Assembly: GCA_944548615.1 (NCBI GenBank)
Contig: OX155957.1
Span: forward strand, 22,482,758-22,546,757
Source of the DNA: Micropterix aruncella
Lineage: Eukaryota; Arthropoda; Insecta; Lepidoptera; Micropterigidae
Direction: 5' to 3'
Length of the DNA: 64,000 nt
Shown: in pieces, positions 57,601-64,000 of the stretch
Numbering within the stretch: the first letter of the stretch is position 1
Layout of the letters: every line of letters begins with the position of its first letter
Position numbers and translations under genes: made by a program
The notes under the pieces: model-generated
What the model was told of the DNA's origin: nothing
The model's input: the letters and a program-made list of their open reading frames with translations, nothing else
Databases searched by the model: none

Positions 57601-58965
57601 ATCGAAAGTTCTGCAATCGATAAAAATGACTATAGCTTGAAAAAGACTATAGATGCATCTCATTCAATAGTGCTGACGTTTATAAAATCATCCTGCATAG
57701 GTAGACATGCGTGTAAAATTGACAAATAAACGCGATTGTGTTTTAGCGTAATTTTCTCGCAAACTAGTAGGTATATTAGAGGTTTGAGGAAAATCGTCTC
57801 AGTTTAGTATTCTAGCGCTTAGCTTCTTATTTTATCGTATGTGCGAAATGAGTTTGTAAGAAGATTTTATTGCAGTGTTTTATACGATTTGTAAGAAAAT
57901 GATTAGGCAGAAACTCTTCAAAAATCTCTGGAACAATTTTGATGCAGAGATGTCTTGCTATATTTATTATTTAACGTCGATCATTGCCACCTAAACGCAG
58001 TGTGATAAATTACAGTCTTTTAACATACTATAACAGTATTCAGCTCCCGTATCGAGTGACGACAATCGTTTATCGTGTCGTCGCTACAGAATCCCAGGGC
58101 AGTTGTAATATATGATGGTCTATATATTAATTTGAAACGTGTTTTTCCTGTAACCGCCATATTGAGAGACCAACTAGGTATAAAAATTTGGTTGTGGTAG
58201 GTATCTAAAAATGCTCTCGGTCTGTAGACGTGTCATCAAAAGAGGAAAATAAAAAAATATTGCGCCATCTACTGGCCCACTGAGCGACCTTATTGTACCT
58301 ACTGTCAACAGGTGGCCCTCTATCAGGCGATAGCTAAATCCCCATATTCGTATTATAGTAGAACACTGGGCTCGATTGCGTTTCTTCGTGAACTAAAATT
58401 GGAAATTAGTCCGTGTGAACGAGACAGGGCAATAAGCTAGAGCGGAGTGTGAGATGACCGGTTGTCACTTTTTCGCATTAAAACTGCCCGCCAAGGTCAA
58501 TTTTTATACCGCACGAAATATGCTCGAATTTACTCGGACGACTATAAGTTCGGCAGGTAGTATTTATCGACGATCGTTCGTTTCATATACAGCTCTAACG
58601 TATTGCGCTGTCTCGTTCACTTGGACTAATTTTGGTTTTAGTTCACAAAGAAACGCAATCGGGCCCACTGATTATCCGATTTAATTGGGGGGAATGGGTG
58701 TTCAGAGCATCGAAATTTTCGGTAGATCAAATGAGCAAGGCACTGCAACGTAATAGAATTAATCCAAGCAAATATCATTTGTACATAAATAATAAGCATC
58801 TTCCAGTTTATTTTTGAAACATTTGAGTCAATAAAATGACCGTCGAATTCGACGGGTTTTTGCTTGTTAGTTTGTTATTCTGACACCAAGACGTAATAAA
58901 AAGGTTTTACCTACTCTAATAATAAACAAAATTAACAAAAAACCGACACCTTTTTATATAAGTGC
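57601..58965. other. Stretch without recognised gene
   Basis: Frames at 58454-58684 and 58632-58817 show no domain. GCGCCATCTACTGGCC at 58263 is the common short word of repeat families F and I. Confidence 0.4.
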
Positions 58966-59205
58966 AGCGGCCATGTCATAGTAAAACTTAAAACGGGCTA
59001 GTAATTAAATGCATATACAAAATTTCGTGTCTGTGCTATTGACCGTTGAGGAGTTCCCTCGTCGGGAGTCAACCCTGGGTGCAGCAGCCATGTCATGGTG
59101 AAACTTAGAACAGGCTATCATAAGTGAATGCGTCTACAAAATTTCGTATCTGTGCTGTTGACCGTTGAGGAGTTCCCTCATCGGGAGCCAACTCTGGGTG
59201 TAGAA
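58966..59205 (+). repeat. Two tandem units of about 116 bp related to repeat D
   Basis: Both units contain GCAG(C/.)GGCCATGTCAT-like text, CTACAAAATTTCGT and GACCGTTGAGGAGTTCCCTC. The end GTCAACCCTGGGTGC matches the end of repeat D. Confidence 0.75.
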
Positions 59206-60164
59206 TCAGGTCATGCTTACAATTAAAAATGTACTGTCATTGGAACTGAACCAAATGTAAATTTTCAACTTCATATGGTAATATATGAGGAGTTCTTTTA
59301 ATTCCTTATGGATCCCATCATCAGAATAGGATTTTGATAACAATGGGACCAATCTGGGAGTATATCCATTGAATTTAAAACTGATTTTTCCAAATCGGTT
59401 CGTAAATGACGGAGTTCTGAGTTAACAAACATTAAAAAAAGAAAAGATACCACCGAATTAATAGCCTCCTCTTTTATTTGAAGTCGTTTAATAAACTATT
59501 TTCTAAATACAGCGACATAGGTTTAGTTTTAGCTATAACTTTTTCCCACGATGATTTGAAAGTGACCGCAATAGTAATAAATGGCAGTCATAAAAGGAGC
59601 TTTTTAACGACATACGTCCGGTCGTTATTGGTAGGGGAGGTCGTTTGTCCCATTCTACTTTACTAATGAAATTGTAAACAAATCGTATTTTCTCGAAATG
59701 ATCATTTTGGCGCTTAGTATGTTTAACACTGATTTGAGAAAAGACGAAATGGTGAATCTGTGTAAACTGTGCTCAGTATGCATATCGGGCTGGGTATCTG
59801 TGTCGGGCAGTGTAATGTTGCTGGGCCGCGAAAGACAATGGAGGGCCCGCGGCTCGATCGCCAGTGATATCTTTAGCCGGTGTCCGGAGACCGGAGTCCA
59901 GAGCACGGGGCTCCGAGTCCAGGGTAGAACGACCGACGGCTTTTTGTTTATCAATCGGTAATCGCGACAGCCAACACTTCCACCAGGGCTAGCCCACTCG
60001 AATCTGCATAGGGGCACGTCCATAAACAATTTAACGCCCTTTTCGTTATGTACAGCAGACGTAACCAGAAAAGATAATATAAGACATTGAAGAGGCAGAA
60101 GGAATTTTACGCCTGTCGCATACGCAAATTTTCTATATATACCTACATTGAGAGAAATATTGGG
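59206..60164. other. Stretch with overlapping antisense frames, GC-richer at 59770-59990
   Basis: A minus frame (60029-59655, 124 codons) and a plus frame (59698-59961) overlap. Neither shows a domain, signal peptide or splice context I can support. It could be a host exon or chance openness in GC-richer DNA. Confidence 0.3.
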
Positions 60165-60179
60165 TTGATTCTTACATTA

Positions 60180-60761
60180 ATAATAATAATAATAATAATA
60201 AACTCTTTATTTTATATAAAAAAGGCGAGCTTATTGCCTTGCAGCAATGTCTATCAGCTAACCTATAGCTTAAGTTTATACGAGTAACATATTTAAAACG
60301 TTGGCTACGCAAAAGAACAATAAAACACAAATGATAAAGAGAAACAGAGAGAAACTATAGACAGATAATAAAAAAAAGTAAAACATAGGACTAAAATTAA
60401 ATAAGGACGCAGAGGAAAGGAAGGAGAGGAAGGAAGGAAAGGAAAGCGAAAAGGAGGGGGGATAGGTGGATTGGTTAATTTATGGATTTTAATGTTATAT
60501 GCTCCTTGAGCCTGGCGTTGAACGAGGAGATGCTGGGGGCTGTTCTAACATAATTTGGTAAGGCATTCCAAAGTCGTGCAGCTTCCACGGAGAAGGAGTA
60601 TGAAAAAAAATCACTGCTATGACCGGGGATGGATAACAGGTTATTGCCCTCTGATCTCAGGGGACGGCTGTGCGCCGATAACGCGGTGAACCTATCGGCA
60701 AGATAAAGCGGCACGCCATCAGCGAGGATTCTATATAAGAGGCAGAGAGCTCTAATTACCA
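60180..60761 (-). pseudogene. LINE C-terminal fragment with exact 15-bp target duplication
   Basis: On the minus strand the frame ending at 60475 reads ALCLLYRILADGVP, then SYSFSVEAARLWNALPNYVR and FNARLKEHI, the canonical Jockey-like C-terminus. Its 3' tail is (ATT)n at 60180-60200. TTGATTCTTACATTA at 60165-60179 and again at 60762-60776 is the target duplication. The insertion disrupts a copy of repeat A. Confidence 0.92.
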
Positions 60762-60784
60762 TTGATTCTTACATTACCATTAAA

Positions 60785-61400
60785 AACAGTAACAATATGT
60801 TTCATAGGAGTACTACAAGGTGGAAACGATAGTTAGAGATAGCGGCACAGATTTATCAGCTTAAATGGCTATAGTCTGTGAAGCGTCGCAGTCGCTTTCT
60901 TTAAAATTCAAAACCCTCGTTTCTTATACCTCCTTCCCATTCTGGAACCTACTGAAGCATTCCTACTGAAGAATATTTTTATGTTTTCCAACCTGCGTGC
61001 CGCAGTGCACTTGTGTGCCGCGAGGCTAGCCCTGGTATACTTAAAAAAATATTGAATTGATCCTTACATTAGCATTTTGATACAATAACTATTTTTCAAT
61101 CGTAATTTTGTTGAATTACAAGGAATATTGTTGAAACGCCATTACTCGATTGTATGTATCAACATTTTCCTTACGATTAACACGGAAATAACAGTACACT
61201 GTACTTTCAACGTCATTCAAGTGTCCAACTATAACCATACGAATACTACCATGCTGTCAAGTGTCATGTTAGGAGCGAGATCCCAAGTTTGCGACGTAAT
61301 GAAATAACATTATGTTTTAACATTACGACACATCCGTCTACCGTCTACGTCACGCCAACTACCGTCACGCCAACGCCGTTACGTGTCATGTTAATTCATA
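60785..61400 (+). repeat. Large dispersed repeat A, copy 3, left part
   Basis: It is colinear with 56265-57060. It resumes at 62101 after an insertion of about 700 bp. Confidence 0.75.
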
Positions 61401-62100
61401 CTATGTTATTATTTATTATACTTTAATAGTTCTATATGTTACACATTGAAATGTAATTTTTCTTTTTTTACTAAATTTTAATTTCTATAATTAGGTTTGA
61501 TTATATTACTGTATTTTTGACCAATTATGATAACTAACATAATTTTTATTATGATTATGCAAACATTTTTAGGTTATGCATTTTTATGCTTAGGTTCCAT
61601 TATTCACATGCTAGGTTAACCATTTTAAATATTTCATCTCCTCTTGTATTTTAATTCCCATTTTATTTTATTTTTTTACTAATGTTTAATTTTTATAGCT
61701 GGGTTTAATTATCTCACTCTATTCTTAAGCAATTATGATTATCTAAATACTAGCTAAATGTCTATTTTGTATGATTATGTTAAGGTTGTCAATTTTATAT
61801 TAAATTTTCCAGCTTGTAAGAATTTCTTTATTCTACATTACTACATTTTCTATATTCTACATTACTTAGTTTTTTATATTGGTTCATAATATATTTAAAA
61901 CAATTTAAATGTATGCCTTGGCTTAGAACACGCTATTGCCTTGTTAGTCGACATTAAAATAGGATTACTGGCAACAGTTTTAGGCATAACAAGTTATCAG
62001 TTCTTGCTACTGGATTCTCGGCTATGACATGATAATTGTATATGTCCATTTACTGTAGATAATCGTAAATTACCAAATAAATAAAATTTAAAAAATAAAC
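61401..62100 (+). mobile_element. AT-rich retroposon-like insertion in repeat A
   Basis: In copy 2 ATTCATAC runs directly into GTATGGACC; here about 700 bp of T-rich sequence separates them and ends in an AAATAAATAAAATTTAAAA tail. No coding part remains, so it is probably a LINE 3' UTR. Confidence 0.55.
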
Positions 62101-62290
62101 AAATTCGTATGGACCGTCCGAGTTATATATGTAATCCTTGTTGACAAATGCTTATTTCCCTGTATCACGTCGTTATATCTTCTCAGTGTATTCCGCCAAT
62201 GTTACTATAGTATTATACAGCCAACAAATGCGTAAACATGCGTATCTCCGTGTATTACATCGTTATATTTTTCTTAGTTTATTAATGAAA
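62101..62290 (+). repeat. Large dispersed repeat A, copy 3, right part
   Basis: GTTATATATGTAATCC, TGCTTATTTCCCTGTATCAC and GTGTATTCCGCCAATGTTAC match copy 2. The TATTTCC..GTATTAC..CGTTATAT unit occurs again at 62235-62280. Confidence 0.65.
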
Positions 62291-63480
62291 ATATCTGACT
62301 ACCAAGGGTTGGGTTTGCCTACAAAAATATAAAAATCTTGTATATTTCTTTCGAATGAATTTGTTTCAAATGAATGAAAAATCGAATGAATTCGATTTTT
62401 TTTCTTGTAGTACGATTTTTAGTACGTATAATTTCGGAGTTAAATAATAAAATGATCTAATTTTGGAAAACGTTGTAACTTTGCATCTTTATGAAAGACT
62501 GGAACACTTACGTTCCATCAATTTATACAAAATCTGTTGAAGTAATTTTCACAAAACAAAACTAGTCTGACCATATATTTCGAGTTCTTTGTTGCATCCA
62601 CTGTCTTCTGACGAATTTTCAGCTTTTCCAAAACTCTTCGGGGGTACTAATTAAAATTACACCTTTCATAGTACGCCAGCGCCAGGTGTCCCGGAATCTG
62701 GCCTGCTGACTGTACCCCGGGATTCTATGGCGAAACAACTGTCTAATCTAAAAGTATTAGCTTTTCCAAAACTTTTTGTCGCTGGCTCCCCAACTATATT
62801 GACACTCTCTGGATATAACTTCTAAAGATAGCGGCCGCCTTCGAGTGAGATGTACAGCTGATTACAACACGAACTACAATAAAATAAAATAATAAAAATA
62901 ACAGAGCTGTGGACCGCTCGGGGCCACCGCGAACTGATAACGGCGACTATACACTATAACGGCTAATTTATACACGACCGCATTACTAATTACACACGCC
63001 CATCGGATAAGTTATAACACTGTGATAGCCACCCTGTACTACACACAGTAGTAAGTAGGGTGTACCTATTCCACTACTACCGTAGACACAAGCCTTGAAA
63101 CAGGATATTATGCAAAGCGTTTAATATGGAGGAAAAATTTTAATAGTAACAATTGATTACGGATTGCTCAACTCCATAGTACGACTTAGCAACCCTTTTG
63201 AAACGGCAAAATGCAAGTGGCGCTAATAGAATTGGCGGCAAAACTAATAGCAAGTGATTTAGTTATCTCTAACAACATTGTTTGTTTGTTTATAATCTTT
63301 GTTGTGAAATTTCAGAATAGGCTGGTTTCTATCTCTTCTAAACGTCCCTACTTATACCTATAAAATCAATGCTACTACGAAGTGTTTATATGTAGGTATG
63401 TGTGCATGTAAAACGTGATAGTATGAGTTTTGTTATAGCCTTCGATCGACAGAATTAAAATACAATTCCGTTAATTTTAT
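62291..63480. other. Stretch without recognised gene
   Basis: AT-rich with a GC-richer patch at 62640-62740 and 62920-63010. No supported frame is present. Confidence 0.4.
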
Positions 63481-63484
63481 CTTA

Positions 63485-63560
63485 ACGAAAAATAACAACC
63501 CGTCCAGGAATCAAACCCGGGACCTTAAGAGTATAATTAGTCCACCTAACCGCTATGCCA
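63485..63560 (-). repeat. tRNA-derived SINE head, inverted
   Basis: On the minus strand GTTGGCATAGCGGTTAGGTG (A-box region) is followed by GGTCCCGGGTTTGATTCC (B box). The spacing is tRNA-like, but the middle does not allow a proper cloverleaf, so this is a SINE rather than a tRNA gene. Confidence 0.7.
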
Positions 63561-64000
63561 ACGCCGTGTGTACGGGAACATTTATAATGAATATTCTTTT
63601 ATAAAGGATTGATTGATTAAAAAACCCAATAATTTAACCAGTGATAACAATAATAATTTTCAATTATTAGTGCCATCTATATTATTTTTGTATAGGCTGA
63701 TACATCACAGAAATAATAAGTAGAGATAGAATACTATCTATTAGTCTATTTGAACATTAAAGTACATACATTTTACTTATTAAATCTGTATACCGTAGTA
63801 AAAATTGATATGTTAACTTAAATAATTTTAAAAAATCAGAGTCATGATTTAAGAAATCGTTTGTTATTATATATTTTTTTATACCGTATAGACGTGTTTG
63901 GAGAGCCATCTACAGTGCGCCGCCTTACTGTTATACCACGAAAGTCGCCATATTGAACATAATAATAGAAGAATAATCAATTTTCGGAACTATGAGTGCC
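63561..64000. other. AT-rich stretch without gene
   Basis: No supported feature up to the window edge. Confidence 0.4.

Overview
This window looks like an intergenic or intronic stretch of an insect genome, most likely a moth or butterfly (Lepidoptera). It is AT-rich and nearly filled with diverged transposable elements. These include RTE-type and Jockey/CR1-like LINE ends, a Penelope-like element with a GIY-YIG endonuclease, tRNA-derived SINE heads, and many short TIR elements of hAT, piggyBac, TA-target and PIF/Harbinger type. I see no viral genome, rRNA, CRISPR array or operon. No host gene can be named with certainty. The order assignment is an inference from the repeat mix.

Layout: 1-10 kb is AT-rich sequence with dispersed repeats, a piggyBac-type MITE (4715-4955) and a 40-bp-arm hairpin (8441-8530). 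At 10.6-12.1 kb a dead RTE LINE carries a nested hAT-type element with an 8-bp target duplication. At 14.5-15.2 kb there is a decayed mariner-family transposase. At 15.6-19.3 kb three GC-rich islands may be exons of a host gene; a LINE fragment sits beside a splice acceptor just before the island at 19.0 kb. At 20-30 kb there are nested MITEs, several of which can be dated against empty-site copies elsewhere in the window. At 30.5-34.1 kb a PIF/Harbinger element (31098-33984) lies within a probable piggyBac-type element. At 35.9-42.2 kb there is a 6.3-kb element-like unit. At 42-64 kb there are LINE and Penelope fragments, two long copies of one large repeat with different insertions, and simple repeats.

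Two coding systems stand out. (1) The Harbinger element encodes a DDE transposase on the minus strand and a MADF-domain DNA-binding protein on the plus strand. Their two-exon genes are interleaved: the intron of each holds the terminal exon of the other. Each gene has only one frameshift and one nonsense codon, and the TIRs match at about 57 of 60 positions, so the copy looks recently silenced. (2) At 41.3-38.1 kb (minus strand) a six-exon gene keeps an uninterrupted frame across five consensus introns and encodes a 544-residue protein with a SAM-like N-terminus. It is followed after 48 bp by a C2H2 zinc-finger gene that has one nonsense codon and lacks its C-terminal part. The pair is bracketed by short CACTG-type inverted ends, a 2-bp duplication and clustered subterminal CCTGAT motifs. 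I read this as an under-described EnSpm/CACTA-like animal transposon whose transposase is truncated but whose accessory gene is intact, or as a recently co-opted accessory gene.
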